Assembly (NCBI RefSeq): GCF_000147075.1
Contig: NC_014484.1
Location: forward strand, 1 to 64,000
DNA length: 64,000 bases
Direction: 5' to 3'
Source: Spirochaeta thermophila DSM 6192
GTDB taxonomy: Bacteria > Spirochaetota > Spirochaetia > Winmispirales > Winmispiraceae
The translations under genes were made by a program, and so were the position numbers. A model generated the notes under the pieces. That model was given only the letters and a program-made list of their open reading frames with translations. It was not told the DNA's origin and made no database searches. Positions within the stretch are counted from its first letter, which is position 1; each line of letters begins with the position of its first letter. Shown in pieces: positions 8,162-17,829 of this stretch.

Positions 8162-8830
8162 ATGGTACAGGAATTTGAAGGCAGAACCGAGCAGGAGGCC
8201 CTGCAGCGGGCGATAGAGAGCCTGGGGCTTGTGAGAGAGGAGTTCGACGTGGAGATCGTGGAGGAGCAGAAACCCAGGCTCTTCCGACCTGGAAGGGTGG
8301 TGATCAGAGTTCACGTGCCGGATGGAAGCGATGCGAGCAGGAAAGAGAGGCGTGGCGGGGCTCCGCAGGTCGGACTCGAACGGCACCTGGTGGCGTTTCT
8401 GGAAGGGATCACCGAGCGGATGGGCTTCCCTTCGAGGGTGAAGGTGAAGGAGCGCTCGGAAGAAAAGCTCGTCCTGGTACTCGAATCGGAGTATTCGCAC
8501 ATTCTCATCGGAAAGAAGGGCAAGAACCTCGATGCCCTCCAGGTGCTGGCCAATGTGATCGCCTCCCGTGACGGGGGGAGTTCAGTGAGGGTGGTGTTGG
8601 ACGCCGAGAACTACAGGGAACGTCGCCAGGAACAGCTCGTCCAGCTCGCCAAGAGGGTAGGATACAAGGTGAAGAGGACGAAGCGATCCGTGTTGCTCGA
8701 GCCGATGAATCCCTTCGAGAGGAGGCTCATCCACACCACCATAAGCGGCATTCCAGGTGTGGCGACGAAGAGTGAGGGAGAGGGGCTCATCAAACAGGTG
8801 AGAGTGTACTATACTGACCAAAAACGCTGA
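8162..8830 (+). CDS. khpB: RNA-binding protein KhpB (Jag)
   Basis: 222 residues in the Jag order: Jag_N domain (about 1-50), a charged linker, a type II KH domain (about 75-150, motif IGKKGKN at 116-122) and an R3H domain (about 150-218, PFERRLIHTTI). KhpB binds RNA and affects cell division and envelope synthesis in Gram-positives. The start ATG at 8162 follows AAGGAGATCTC. It directly follows yidC, the usual neighbour. Confidence 0.93.
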   Translation: MVQEFEGRTEQEALQRAIESLGLVREEFDVEIVEEQKPRLFRPGRVVIRVHVPDGSDASRKERRGGAPQVGLERHLVAFLEGITERMGFPSRVKVKERSEEKLVLVLESEYSHILIGKKGKNLDALQVLANVIASRDGGSSVRVVLDAENYRERRQEQLVQLAKRVGYKVKRTKRSVLLEPMNPFERRLIHTTISGIPGVATKSEGEGLIKQVRVYYTDQKR

Positions 8831-8842
8831 AGGAGGGCGGGT

Positions 8843-9229
8843 ATGGAATTCAGAGACGACGTGCGATATGCGAGCACCCATGAGTGGGCCCGGCGTGAAG
8901 GGGATGTGGTGGTGTGCGGTATCTCCGACTATGCCCAGGACAGCCTTGGGGATGTGGTTTTCGTCCAGCTTCCCGAGGTAGGTGTGGTGAAAAAGAGGGG
9001 TGAGGCCTTCGGGGTGGTGGAATCCGTGAAGACGACGAGCGATGTGCACATGCCGGTCTCGGGAAAGATCGTGGAGATCAACGAGACCCTCAAGGAGAGA
9101 CCGGATCTCCTCAATACGTCGCCTTTCGAGGAGGGGTGGCTCGTGAAGCTCCAGCCCACCGATCCGGCTGAACTGGAGGAACTCCTCTCCGCGGATGACT
9201 ATCGAAAGTATGTGGAAGAGGAGGAGTGA
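8843..9229 (+). CDS. gcvH: glycine cleavage system H protein
   Basis: A 128-residue lipoyl carrier. The lipoylated lysine is K63 in SVKTTSDV, and the N-terminal THEWA motif is typical. GcvH shuttles the aminomethyl group between GcvP, GcvT and GcvL. No other glycine-cleavage gene is in the window, so partners lie elsewhere or the protein serves another lipoyl-transfer role. The start has AAGGAGGGCGG 4 nt upstream. Confidence 0.93.
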   Translation: MEFRDDVRYASTHEWARREGDVVVCGISDYAQDSLGDVVFVQLPEVGVVKKRGEAFGVVESVKTTSDVHMPVSGKIVEINETLKERPDLLNTSPFEEGWLVKLQPTDPAELEELLSADDYRKYVEEEE

Positions 9230-9265
9230 GCTCCGCACGCTCGCCTCTCATCGAAAGGAGTGCTC

Positions 9266-10591
9266 ATGCCTATGAAGATAGCGGTGGTGGGGACCGGGTA
9301 TGTGGGTCTCACCACGTGTGTGGGGCTCGCCGATTTCGGCAACCACGTAGTGGGGGTGGATATCGACCGCGAGAAGGTCGCCCGGCTTTCCGCAGGGGAT
9401 CCGGTGATCTATGAGGCGGGACTCGAGTACTATCTGAGGGAGAATCTCGCCGCGGGGCGGCTCTCGTTCACCACCAGCATGAAGGAGGCCCTCCGGGATG
9501 CGGAAGTGGTCTTCCTTGCCGTGGGAACTCCTGAAAAGGAGAACGGGGAAGCGGATCTCTCCCAGATAGAGGCGGTCCTCGAGGAACTGGCCCCCCTGAT
9601 AGACCACTATCTGGTGGTGGTGACGAAGTCCACGGTGCCCGTGGGAACGAACCGATGGATCCATGAAGAGCTCTCACGGATGGTCGATCCCCGGCTCTTC
9701 GATGTGGTCTCGAATCCCGAGTTCCTCAGGGAGGGAAAGGCCATTCAGGACTTCTTCCATCCGAACAGGGTGGTGATAGGGTACGAGAACGAGCGGGTGA
9801 AGGAGGTCATGCACGAGATCTACCGCCCGCTCTACCTCATAGAGACGCCCTTCGTGTGGTGTTCCTGGGAGACTGCGGAGCTCATCAAGTATGCGGCGAA
9901 CGCCTTCCTCGCCACCAAGATCTCGTTTATCAACCAGGTAGCCAATCTCGCGGAGGAAGTGGGAGCCGATGTCCATGTGATCGCCAAAGCGATGGGGATG
10001 GACGGGAGGATCAGTCCGAAATTCCTCCATCCGGGACCGGGATTCGGAGGCAGCTGCTTCCCGAAGGACACGAAGGCCCTGGTGAAGATCGGAGAGCGGT
10101 ACGGGGTGGACCTCTCGCTCGTGAGGGAGGTGATCCGAGCGAACGAGGCCCAGAGGGTGAGGATGGTCGAGAAGGCGAAGCGACTCCTGGGAGGCTCCCT
10201 CGAAGGTCGTCGCATCGCCGTGCTGGGACTCGCCTTCAAGGCCGAAACCGATGATGTACGTGAGACACCGGCGTATCCTATCATCCGGGCCATGCTCGAG
10301 GAAGGGGCGGTGGTGTGTGCGCACGATCCCCTCGCCATGGAGAACTTCAGGCGCCTCGTGCCTTCCATCGAGTACGCGGAGAACGAGTATGAGGCCGCAC
10401 GTGGGGCCGATCTAGTCCTTATCTGCACCGAGTGGAATGAGTACCGCAATCTCGACCTCGAGCGGGTCGCGGAGCTCATGAGAGAGAGGAAGATCCTCGA
10501 CACGAGGAACGTGCTCGATCCTGAACGGGCCAGGAAGACGGGTTTCGTCTATGAAGGTGTGGGACGAATACTTTTCAGGGGGAAACGATGA
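9266..10591 (+). CDS. ugd: UDP-glucose 6-dehydrogenase
   Basis: About 441 residues. It oxidises UDP-glucose to UDP-glucuronate with two NAD+. An N-terminal Rossmann motif (VVGTGYVG, about residues 7-14), the active-site cysteine in GGSCFPKD (C264) and a C-terminal second Rossmann domain ([14 protein letters not shown]) are all visible. The start ATG at 9266 is 5 nt after AAAGGAG; GTG 9260 and ATG 9272 are alternatives. The stop overlaps ahcY by 4 nt (ATGA). The product could feed the epimerase at 51258. Confidence 0.95.
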   Translation: MPMKIAVVGTGYVGLTTCVGLADFGNHVVGVDIDREKVARLSAGDPVIYEAGLEYYLRENLAAGRLSFTTSMKEALRDAEVVFLAVGTPEKENGEADLSQIEAVLEELAPLIDHYLVVVTKSTVPVGTNRWIHEELSRMVDPRLFDVVSNPEFLREGKAIQDFFHPNRVVIGYENERVKEVMHEIYRPLYLIETPFVWCSWETAELIKYAANAFLATKISFINQVANLAEEVGADVHVIAKAMGMDGRISPKFLHPGPGFGGSCFPKDTKALVKIGERYGVDLSLVREVIRANEAQRVRMVEKAKRLLGGSLEGRRIAVLGLAFKAETDDVRETPAYPIIRAMLEEGAVVCAHDPLAMENFRRLVPSIEYAENEYEAARGADLVLICTEWNEYRNLDLERVAELMRERKILDTRNVLDPERARKTGFVYEGVGRILFRGKR

Positions 10592-12003
10592 TAGGAACCC
10601 ATGATCCCTACCGGGTGAAGGAGATAGGACTCGCGGAGGCGGGAAGGGCCGCCATAGAGATGGCGGAGAAGGAGATGCCTGGGCTCATGGCGCTCAGGGA
10701 GAAGTACGGGGACGCCAAGCCTCTCGCTGGAGCCAGGATTTCCGGATCACTCCACATGACCGTGGAGACCGCCGTACTCATCGAGACGCTTCGTCTCCTG
10801 GGGGCGGAAGTACGCTGGGCGAGCTGCAACATCTACTCCACGCAGGATCATGCAGCGGCTGCTGTGGCGAAGGCAGGGATCCCCGTGTATGCATGGAAGG
10901 GGGAGACCCTCGAGGAGTATTGGGAGTGCACCCTCAACGCGCTCACCTTTCCGGACGGGGGAGGGCCCGATCTCGTGGTGGATGACGGGGGGGATGCGAC
11001 CCTCATGATCCACAAGGGATACGAGCTGGAGGAGGGGTCGAGGTGGGTGGATGAGCCCTCGCAGTCGGAGGACGAACGGGCCTTGAAGGCACTCCTCAGG
11101 CGGGTGTATCAGGAGGATCCGCACCACTGGCATAAAGTGGTGGAGCGGTGGAAGGGTGTCTCAGAGGAGACGACCACCGGTGTTCACAGACTCTACATGT
11201 TGCAGGAACAGGGCAGACTATTGGTCCCCGCTATCAATGTGAACGATTCGGTCACCAAGAGCAAATTCGACAATATCTATGGATGCCGGGAATCCCTCAT
11301 CGACGGGATAAAGAGGGCCACGGATGTGATGATCGCAGGCAAGGTGGCCGTGGTATGTGGTTATGGCGATGTGGGGAAGGGGTGTGCCCAGAGCCTCAAG
11401 GCCTTCGGCGCGAGGGTGATCGTGACCGAAGTGGATCCCATCTGTGCCCTCCAAGCGGCGATGGAGGGATATCAGGTGACGACGGTGGAGGACACCCTCG
11501 GTATCGCTGATATCTATGTGACCGCCACCGGGAACGTGCACGTGATCACGGTGGATCACATGGCGAGGATGAAGGATCAGGCGATCGTGTGCAACATCGG
11601 ACACTTCGATGCAGAGATCGATGTGGCGGGCCTCAAGGCCGCTTCCGATATCGTGAGAACCGCGGTGAAGCCTCAGGTGGATCGCTATACCTTCCCGGAT
11701 GGCCATTCCATCTATGTCCTCGCCGATGGGAGGCTGGTGAACCTCGGATGTGCGACCGGACATCCGGCCTTCGTGATGTCAGCTTCGTTTACCAACCAGG
11801 TCCTCGCCCAGATGGATCTCTGGCGGAACCGGCGGCGGTACGAGCGAAGGGTGTATCGTCTTCCGAAGAAACTGGACGAAGAAGTGGCTCGGCTTCATCT
11901 GGAGAAGCTGGGGGTGAAACTCACCAGGCTCACTCCGGAGCAGGCGGCCTACATCGGAGTACCCGAGGACGGGCCCTACAAGCCGGAGCACTATCGGTAC
12001 TAG
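10588..12003 (+). CDS. ahcY: adenosylhomocysteinase
   Basis: 471 residues. It hydrolyses S-adenosylhomocysteine to adenosine and homocysteine, using bound NAD+. The NAD-binding motif [11 protein letters not shown], the catalytic [13 protein letters not shown] region and the C-terminal KPEHYRY are diagnostic. It overlaps ugd by 4 nt and precedes metK, so the two genes of the SAM cycle are adjacent and probably cotranscribed. Confidence 0.97.
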   Translation: MIGTHDPYRVKEIGLAEAGRAAIEMAEKEMPGLMALREKYGDAKPLAGARISGSLHMTVETAVLIETLRLLGAEVRWASCNIYSTQDHAAAAVAKAGIPVYAWKGETLEEYWECTLNALTFPDGGGPDLVVDDGGDATLMIHKGYELEEGSRWVDEPSQSEDERALKALLRRVYQEDPHHWHKVVERWKGVSEETTTGVHRLYMLQEQGRLLVPAINVNDSVTKSKFDNIYGCRESLIDGIKRATDVMIAGKVAVVCGYGDVGKGCAQSLKAFGARVIVTEVDPICALQAAMEGYQVTTVEDTLGIADIYVTATGNVHVITVDHMARMKDQAIVCNIGHFDAEIDVAGLKAASDIVRTAVKPQVDRYTFPDGHSIYVLADGRLVNLGCATGHPAFVMSASFTNQVLAQMDLWRNRRRYERRVYRLPKKLDEEVARLHLEKLGVKLTRLTPEQAAYIGVPEDGPYKPEHYRY

Positions 12004-12029
12004 CGATGAAAACCAGAAAGGGAGAGGTC

Positions 12030-13196
12030 ATGAGTCTGAGGCGATATCTTTTCAGTTCGGAATCGGTGAGCGAAGGGCATCCGGACAAGATCGCAGATCA
12101 GGTGAGTGATGCCGTGCTCGACGCATGTCTCGCCCAGGATCCCGAATCCAGGGTGGCCTGCGAGGTCTTCACCACCACCGGAATGGTGCTCGTGGGTGGG
12201 GAGATCGCCTCCCAGGCGCGCATCGACGTGCAGGAGCTCGTGCGTGAAGTGGTGAAGGAGATAGGGTACGACAGGGCGGAATACGGGCTCGACTACAGGA
12301 GTATGAGTGTGGTGAATGTGCTGCAGAAGCAGAGTCCCGATATCGCTCAGGGTGTGCTGGAGGGGATCGGCCTGTTCAAGGAACGAGGGGCTGGGGACCA
12401 GGGGATGATGTTCGGATTCGCCTGCGACGAGACACCGGAACTCATGCCCATGCCCATCATGTGCGCACACAGACTCCTCCAGCATGCGGCGAGACTGCGT
12501 AAAGAGGGGGTGATCCCATGGCTGCGGCCGGATGCCAAGAGCCAGGTCACGGTGGAATACGAGGGATGGACCCCGAAGCGAATCACCGCCGTGGTGCTCT
12601 CCCATCAGCACGACGACGGATTGGAATACGAAGAGATCAGAACGGTCCTCATCGATCAGGTCATCAGGCCGGTGCTCGAACCCACGGGACTTCTCGATGA
12701 GTCGACGGTCTACTACATCAATCCCACGGGGCGTTTCGTCATAGGAGGTCCCCACGGAGACACGGGCCTCACCGGAAGGAAGCTCATGGTGGACACGTAC
12801 GGAGGGATGGCCCGCCACGGTGGGGGAGCCTTTTCAGGAAAGGATCCCACCAAGGTGGATCGTTCGGCCGCCTATATGGCCCGCTATATAGCGAAGAACA
12901 TCGTGGCGGCGGGACTCGCGAAACGATGCGAGATCCAGGTCTCCTATGCCATAGGAGTCCCCCGTCCGGTCTCCATCATGGTGGATACCTTCGGAACCGG
13001 GGAGGTCTCCGATAGGGCTCTCGAGGAGGCGATAGACGGGGTCTTCGACCTCTCTCCCGAAGGGATCATCCGAACTCTCGATCTCCAGCGCCCTCTCTAC
13101 AGGGCCACGGCGGTGTACGGGCACTTTGGAAGGGAGGAGTTCCCTTGGGAACGGGTGGACAAGGTGGAGGAGATACGGCGCGCAGTCGGAATGTGA
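12030..13196 (+). CDS. metK: S-adenosylmethionine synthase
   Basis: 388 residues. It makes SAM from methionine and ATP. The motifs [11 protein letters not shown] (about 14-24), [10 protein letters not shown] and [16 protein letters not shown] are all present. I chose the ATG at 12030 because GGAGAGG (12021-12027) precedes it; an in-frame ATG at 12006 lacks a good ribosome-binding site. It lies 26 nt after ahcY. Confidence 0.97.
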   Translation: MSLRRYLFSSESVSEGHPDKIADQVSDAVLDACLAQDPESRVACEVFTTTGMVLVGGEIASQARIDVQELVREVVKEIGYDRAEYGLDYRSMSVVNVLQKQSPDIAQGVLEGIGLFKERGAGDQGMMFGFACDETPELMPMPIMCAHRLLQHAARLRKEGVIPWLRPDAKSQVTVEYEGWTPKRITAVVLSHQHDDGLEYEEIRTVLIDQVIRPVLEPTGLLDESTVYYINPTGRFVIGGPHGDTGLTGRKLMVDTYGGMARHGGGAFSGKDPTKVDRSAAYMARYIAKNIVAAGLAKRCEIQVSYAIGVPRPVSIMVDTFGTGEVSDRALEEAIDGVFDLSPEGIIRTLDLQRPLYRATAVYGHFGREEFPWERVDKVEEIRRAVGM

Positions 13197-13237
13197 GTAT
13201 GGAGGCGTGCGCATCGGCCTCCTGCGGAAGGGGGCCG

Positions 13238-13825
13238 ATGTGTGAGGTTCCCTTCCTGGGTCTGCTCCTGTATGTAGGGTTCGTGCTCATCCCCTTTGCT
13301 CTGAGGATGCCTCTCCGTCTCGAAGATTTCGCGGTGTCGGCCAGGGTAGAAGCCCCTCAGGTGGTGGTGGCGCTCGAGGGAGAGATCATACGGAGGTTCA
13401 AGAAGGGGGTCGAGATCGCCGAAAAAGAGGGGATCCCCCTGGTCTTCATTCCCTGCGTACTTCTGGAAGACAATCGCGAATATCTAGAGGATGTCTCCGC
13501 CTCGAATCCTCCTTTCTCGATCGTGATAGGAGCTGAGGGTTCTGCCTCTACCTATGAGGACGCGAGGATCACCAAGTCCTTCCTCTCGGAGAGAGGTCTT
13601 TCAAAGATCCTCATCGTGACCGACTGGTATCACGCCTGGAGGACGCTCCTCGTGTTTGAGAGGGTTCTGGGCAAGGAGGTGGAGATCGGACTCGAACTTT
13701 CTTCAGTGCCCCCGACAGACGATGCGGTGCGGTGGTACGGAGTCCTCTGGAAGGAGAGGGTGAAGGCCCTGGCTTTTCATGTATCCCCCTTTTTGTATAG
13801 GCTGTGGGAGGAGGATTCTCCATGA
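13238..13825 (+). CDS. YdcF/SanA-like DUF218 protein, membrane-anchored
   Basis: About 195 residues. One N-terminal hydrophobic segment (about residues 5-25) is followed by a DUF218-type domain: VVVALEGEIIRRF, then GSASTYEDARITKSFL and ILIVTDWYHAWRTLLVF, matching the nT.eNa and VTs.yH..Ra motifs of the family. DUF218 proteins are envelope-linked and of uncertain chemistry. The start is the ATG at 13238, after GGAAGGGGG; the ATG at 13199 is an alternative. It overlaps the next gene by 4 nt. Confidence 0.7.
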   Translation: MCEVPFLGLLLYVGFVLIPFALRMPLRLEDFAVSARVEAPQVVVALEGEIIRRFKKGVEIAEKEGIPLVFIPCVLLEDNREYLEDVSASNPPFSIVIGAEGSASTYEDARITKSFLSERGLSKILIVTDWYHAWRTLLVFERVLGKEVEIGLELSSVPPTDDAVRWYGVLWKERVKALAFHVSPFLYRLWEEDSP

Positions 13826-15441
13826 GACGACGCTGGACGATGGTGTGGCTCCTGGTTGGTGTGGGATTCCTCGGTTCGGCATCCCCGGGCCTCGATCCTG
13901 CTGACGAAATCTACACCTTTCTCGCCCTGTGCGAGGGAGCGGGGTATGTGGATCACCTTCCTCCCCTCAAACCCTATCCCGAAACCGTGCTCCGCGAACT
14001 GCTTTCCCGGGTGGTGGATCGGAGTACCGGGCTCGTAAGGGAGCGGGCACTCCAGTACCTCGACCAGGTCGGCACGGAAACCTCCATAGAGGGCTCCGGT
14101 CGGATCGATCTCCGCATGAATGCATCCGGGGAATTCTTCGGGATCGGAGGAGGAGGAATCGATGCCCGGATGTACCCCGCCTCCGGGGTCGAGATCCTCG
14201 CCGATTGGGGCCTCTATCTGGTGGACAAGCAGGAAGGAGCCTCGCTCGCTCTTGCCCGCCCCCCCAGGAGAGATCTCCTCATGGAAGGGATGGCACTCTC
14301 CTCGTACGAGACTCTGCAGATGGATCTGGTGGCGGACTCCTCGGACTTCGAGATCGGGGAGAGGACGTACTACGTGAAACAGAGTATCCATTCGGCGGTC
14401 ACCTTGGGATCGTCCGATCTCTTCTTTCAGGCGGGGCTCATGAGGAGTAGCTACGGGGTGTGGGACGAGGAGGGGATCGTGATCTCCCAGGACGCTCCCC
14501 ACGCGCCACGCTTCGATCTCGTGTGGAGGACTCCCTGGTTCACCTATACATGGCTCTACATGGAGCTCGTCGCGACCGACAACGAGGGGGCCGGGAGCTA
14601 CAGGGGGAAACATCTTCGTCTCCAGGGCCTCTCCATTCCGATCTTCCCGTGGCTCTCGTTCGGGATATGGGAGACGGTGATATGGGGTCCTGAGTTCGAT
14701 CTCTACTACTTCCTTCCTCTCTCGCAGCTCACCTATCAGCAGATCTACGCCGGGGCTCCCGACAATTCGCTCTTCGGTCTTTCCCTGGCGGCCAGGCTGC
14801 CGCACGGGATAAAGGCGGCCCTCGAGGTGTACGTGGACGATGCGGAGTTCTACGATCTCGTGGAATTCAACTTCAACACCCTCTATAAGGCCTCCCTACG
14901 GGCCGGTCTCCGGTGGAGCGCCTTCACCCCCTTCCTCGCAGGGATCTCGCTCGACTATCTTCTCATCACCCCCTATATGTACACCCATAGGGATTCCGAT
15001 GTGAATTACCTCAACTACACGCACGATGGGGTGAACCTCGGGCCCGCTCTCCCTCCCAATTCTGATCGAATCCAGGTCAAGGCGGTTCTTACCCCTGTGT
15101 CTTCCCTTCGATGGATCCCTTCCCTGCGTTTCATCCGCCATGGGAACGCCTCCGAAGGTTATGAGAACGTGGAGCCGGGGGATGGGAGTATCTTCGATGA
15201 CGGGTACACCGAGGACGGATATCCCACGTTCGATGCACAACCCACCCGCTTCCTCACACAGGAGGTGATCGAGAAGACCCTCCAGATCACACAGCAGCTT
15301 TCCTATGAGGTTCCGGCCTTCCACGGCGTGCTGGAGCTGGAAGGCGGCTACACGTATGAGTATATCTGGAACGTGGATTTGGAAGAGGGTCAGGAGGCGA
15401 CGAACCACTATTTCTGGTTCGGCACGCGGTTTTCCTGGTAA
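13822..15441 (+). CDS. predicted outer-membrane beta-barrel protein (Wzi-like)
   Basis: 539 residues with a signal peptide (about 1-24, ending GSASPG). A short helical N-terminal part is followed by about 400 residues of alternating aromatic and polar strands typical of a large barrel (for example YTWLYMELVAT, WLSFGIWETVIWG), and it ends in a terminal aromatic (F-S-W). The layout resembles capsule-assembly Wzi proteins. The start ATG at 13822 follows GGAGGA and overlaps the DUF218 gene by 4 nt. Function is inferred from architecture only. Confidence 0.65.
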   Translation: MRRRWTMVWLLVGVGFLGSASPGLDPADEIYTFLALCEGAGYVDHLPPLKPYPETVLRELLSRVVDRSTGLVRERALQYLDQVGTETSIEGSGRIDLRMNASGEFFGIGGGGIDARMYPASGVEILADWGLYLVDKQEGASLALARPPRRDLLMEGMALSSYETLQMDLVADSSDFEIGERTYYVKQSIHSAVTLGSSDLFFQAGLMRSSYGVWDEEGIVISQDAPHAPRFDLVWRTPWFTYTWLYMELVATDNEGAGSYRGKHLRLQGLSIPIFPWLSFGIWETVIWGPEFDLYYFLPLSQLTYQQIYAGAPDNSLFGLSLAARLPHGIKAALEVYVDDAEFYDLVEFNFNTLYKASLRAGLRWSAFTPFLAGISLDYLLITPYMYTHRDSDVNYLNYTHDGVNLGPALPPNSDRIQVKAVLTPVSSLRWIPSLRFIRHGNASEGYENVEPGDGSIFDDGYTEDGYPTFDAQPTRFLTQEVIEKTLQITQQLSYEVPAFHGVLELEGGYTYEYIWNVDLEEGQEATNHYFWFGTRFSW

Positions 15442-15449
15442 GAGTGTTG

Positions 15450-15478
15450 TTGCGATCTGTCGAAGTTTCGGGTATAGT
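15450..15478 (+). promoter_or_regulatory. promoter of response-regulator gene
   Basis: TTGCGA (15450-15455), 17-bp spacer, TATAGT (15473-15478). The ATG at 15488 is only 9 nt after the -10 box, so the transcript would carry a leader of about 0-3 nt. Confidence 0.6.
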
Positions 15479-15487
15479 ACATATCGG

Positions 15488-16453
15488 ATGGAAGGTGTGA
15501 CGATTCTCGTTGTGGAGGACGAGGCGGTCATCGCCCTTCAGGTGAGAGAGGAGCTCGAGAGGCTCGGTATCTCCGGTGTCCATACCGCCTATTCGGGGGA
15601 GGAGGCGGTCCGGCTCGCGAAACAGGTGCTTCCCGATATCCTGATCATGGATATCAACCTTGGGGCAGGGATCGACGGGATCGAAGTGGCTCGGAGACTC
15701 CAGGAGGAGCGGTTCGTCCCCGTCATCTATCTGACGGCGTATTCCGAGCCGGGCCTCCTCATGCGTGCAGAAGAGACCTTTCCCTATGCCTATATACTCA
15801 AACCCTTTCATCCCCATCAGTTGAAGGTGGCGGTGAGGATGGCCCTCTCGAAGTACAAGAAGGACAGAGAGCTCTTTGAGACGCGGGTGTGGATGAAGGC
15901 ACTCCTTCAGAATCTGCACGTGCCGTTCGTGGTCGTGGATGTGGAGCGAAGGATCCGATATGTGAGTTCAGGGGCGGAGGGTTTCCTCCTCAGCCAGGCG
16001 AAAAGGATCCAGGGTCTTCCTTTCAGCAAGGCGGTCCCCCTGTTCGAGGAGACAGAGGACATCCTCCATGAACCCCCCTTCAAGGAGATCATCGAGTCGA
16101 AGACCCGCCATAGGACTCGTGCGGTATTGCTCCGAGAGGATGCACGGAGGATCTCTGTGATCCTCGACATTGCTCCCTTTTACAGCGACAGGGATGAGGC
16201 TCTTGGATGTCTGGTCTTCTTCCAGGAGGAGGGAGGCGACGAACATCCTGAGCCGGGAGGAGTCCCGGCGAGACCTCTCCTGGGAAGCAAGAAGAGCCTC
16301 TCCTCCTTTCTCGAGGTGGAGATCATCCGCCTCCTCCTCGAGCACGAACGATCCTCGTCCCAGGAGGAGCGGGCCTTCCTGGAGGGACAACGGCTAGCCT
16401 TCGAGACCGTCCTTCGTTACTATACAGGAAAGGATGTCTCGCTCTTCAACTGA
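15488..16453 (+). CDS. response regulator with PAS domain
   Basis: 321 residues. The receiver domain (about 1-122) has the acidic pair in VVEDE (10-11), phosphoacceptor D55 in IMDIN and the conserved lysine in LKPF. A PAS-like segment follows (about 140-250: MKALLQNLHVPFVVVDVERRIRYVS), then a roughly 60-residue charged helical tail. No DNA-binding or enzymatic output domain is visible, so it may act through protein contacts. Upstream spacing predicts a nearly leaderless mRNA. lysA starts 17 nt downstream. Confidence 0.85.
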   Translation: MEGVTILVVEDEAVIALQVREELERLGISGVHTAYSGEEAVRLAKQVLPDILIMDINLGAGIDGIEVARRLQEERFVPVIYLTAYSEPGLLMRAEETFPYAYILKPFHPHQLKVAVRMALSKYKKDRELFETRVWMKALLQNLHVPFVVVDVERRIRYVSSGAEGFLLSQAKRIQGLPFSKAVPLFEETEDILHEPPFKEIIESKTRHRTRAVLLREDARRISVILDIAPFYSDRDEALGCLVFFQEEGGDEHPEPGGVPARPLLGSKKSLSSFLEVEIIRLLLEHERSSSQEERAFLEGQRLAFETVLRYYTGKDVSLFN

Positions 16454-16470
16454 GGGATCGGAGGAAGGCC

Positions 16471-17730
16471 ATGCAGAGAGTGCTCCCTTTTTCGAAGGAC
16501 CAGATGGAACGGCTGATAGAGGAGTTCCCTACTCCCTTTCATCTTTACGACGAAAGGGGTATCAGGGAGACGGCGCGAAGGCTCTACGAGGCCTTCGATT
16601 GGGTTCCCGGCGGATTCAAGAACTTTTTTGCGGTGAAAGCCCTTCCCAACCCCTATATACTCAAGATCCTCAAGGAGGAGGGGATGGGTGCGGATTGCAG
16701 TTCTCTTCCCGAACTGGTCCTCGCTGAAAAGGTGGGGCTCTCGGGCGAGGAGATCATGTTCACTTCGAACAATACGCCGTATTGGGAGTACCAAAAGGCC
16801 TGGGAGTTGGGGGCCCGTATCAATCTCGACGATATCACCCACATCCCCTATCTCGAAGCGCATGTGGGAATACCCGAATTCATATGCATGCGTTACAACC
16901 CGGGGCCGCTCAAGAAGGGGAATGCCATCATCGGTCATCCCGAGGAATCCAAGTACGGGTTCACGCGGGAGCAGATCATAGAGGGATATCGCCTCCTCAA
17001 GGAGAAGGGGGCGAAACGGTTCGGGCTCCATACCATGGTGGTGTCGAACGAGCTCAATGTGGACTATTTCGAGGACACGGCACGGCTCCTCTTCTCCCTC
17101 GTCGCCGAGGTGAAGGAGGAGGTGGGAGTCGATATAGAGTTCATCAACCTCGGGGGGGGGATCGGTATACCCTACAGACCGGATCAGGAAGCGGTGGATC
17201 TCTACGAGCTTTCTCGGAGGATCAAGGCCGCCTATGACGAGATGATCGTGCGGAGAGGTCTCTACCCTGCACAAATCGTGATGGAGAACGGGAGGATGGT
17301 GACGGGTCCCCATGGGTTTCTGATCACGCGTGCGATCCACAGGAAGCATACCTACAAGCGCTTCATCGGTGTGGATGCGTGCATGGCGAACCTCATGAGA
17401 CCGGGGATGTACGGCGCCTACCACCACATCACGGTCCTCGGAAAGGAAGACGTTCCGCCTTCGGAAGTCTACGACGTGGTGGGAAGTCTTTGCGAGAACA
17501 TCGACAAGTTCGCCATCGACAGAGCGCTCCCTCCGATCGAGCCTGGAGACATCATCGTCATCCATGATACGGGTGCCCATGGCCATGCCATGGGTTTCAA
17601 TTACAACGGGAAGCTCCGCTCCGCCGAGATTCTCCTGAGAGAGGATGGATCGGCGGTGTGCATCCGGAGGGCCGAGACGGTCGACGATTATTTCGCAACA
17701 CTTGATTTCTCCGGACTCGATGATTTCTAG
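16471..17730 (+). CDS. lysA: diaminopimelate decarboxylase family protein
   Basis: 419 residues, fold-III PLP enzyme. It converts meso-diaminopimelate to lysine. The PLP lysine is K56 in FAVKALPNP; the phosphate-binding glycine loop is LGGGIGIPY. The second-subunit cysteine is in VGSLCEN, and the DTGAHGHAMGFNYNG motif matches LysA. With lysC and thrC later in the window it belongs to aspartate-family biosynthesis. The start follows GGAGGAAGGCC. Confidence 0.87.
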   Translation: MQRVLPFSKDQMERLIEEFPTPFHLYDERGIRETARRLYEAFDWVPGGFKNFFAVKALPNPYILKILKEEGMGADCSSLPELVLAEKVGLSGEEIMFTSNNTPYWEYQKAWELGARINLDDITHIPYLEAHVGIPEFICMRYNPGPLKKGNAIIGHPEESKYGFTREQIIEGYRLLKEKGAKRFGLHTMVVSNELNVDYFEDTARLLFSLVAEVKEEVGVDIEFINLGGGIGIPYRPDQEAVDLYELSRRIKAAYDEMIVRRGLYPAQIVMENGRMVTGPHGFLITRAIHRKHTYKRFIGVDACMANLMRPGMYGAYHHITVLGKEDVPPSEVYDVVGSLCENIDKFAIDRALPPIEPGDIIVIHDTGAHGHAMGFNYNGKLRSAEILLREDGSAVCIRRAETVDDYFATLDFSGLDDF

Positions 17731-17756
17731 CCGGAGAAAGGGATGGGCATTTTCTC

Positions 17757-17785
17757 TTGTAATATCCCGGGGCTGGTTGTACAAT
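17757..17785 (+). promoter_or_regulatory. promoter of the GGDEF gene
   Basis: TTGTAA (17757-17762), 17-bp spacer, TACAAT (17780-17785). It lies between lysA and the diguanylate cyclase gene, about 45 nt before the start codon, followed by a purine-rich ribosome-binding site (GAGGGAGGGGAG). Confidence 0.65.
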
Positions 17786-17829
17786 AGTGCAATGAGTAGT
17801 CCCTTGAGGGAGGGGAGCCCGTACCATCC

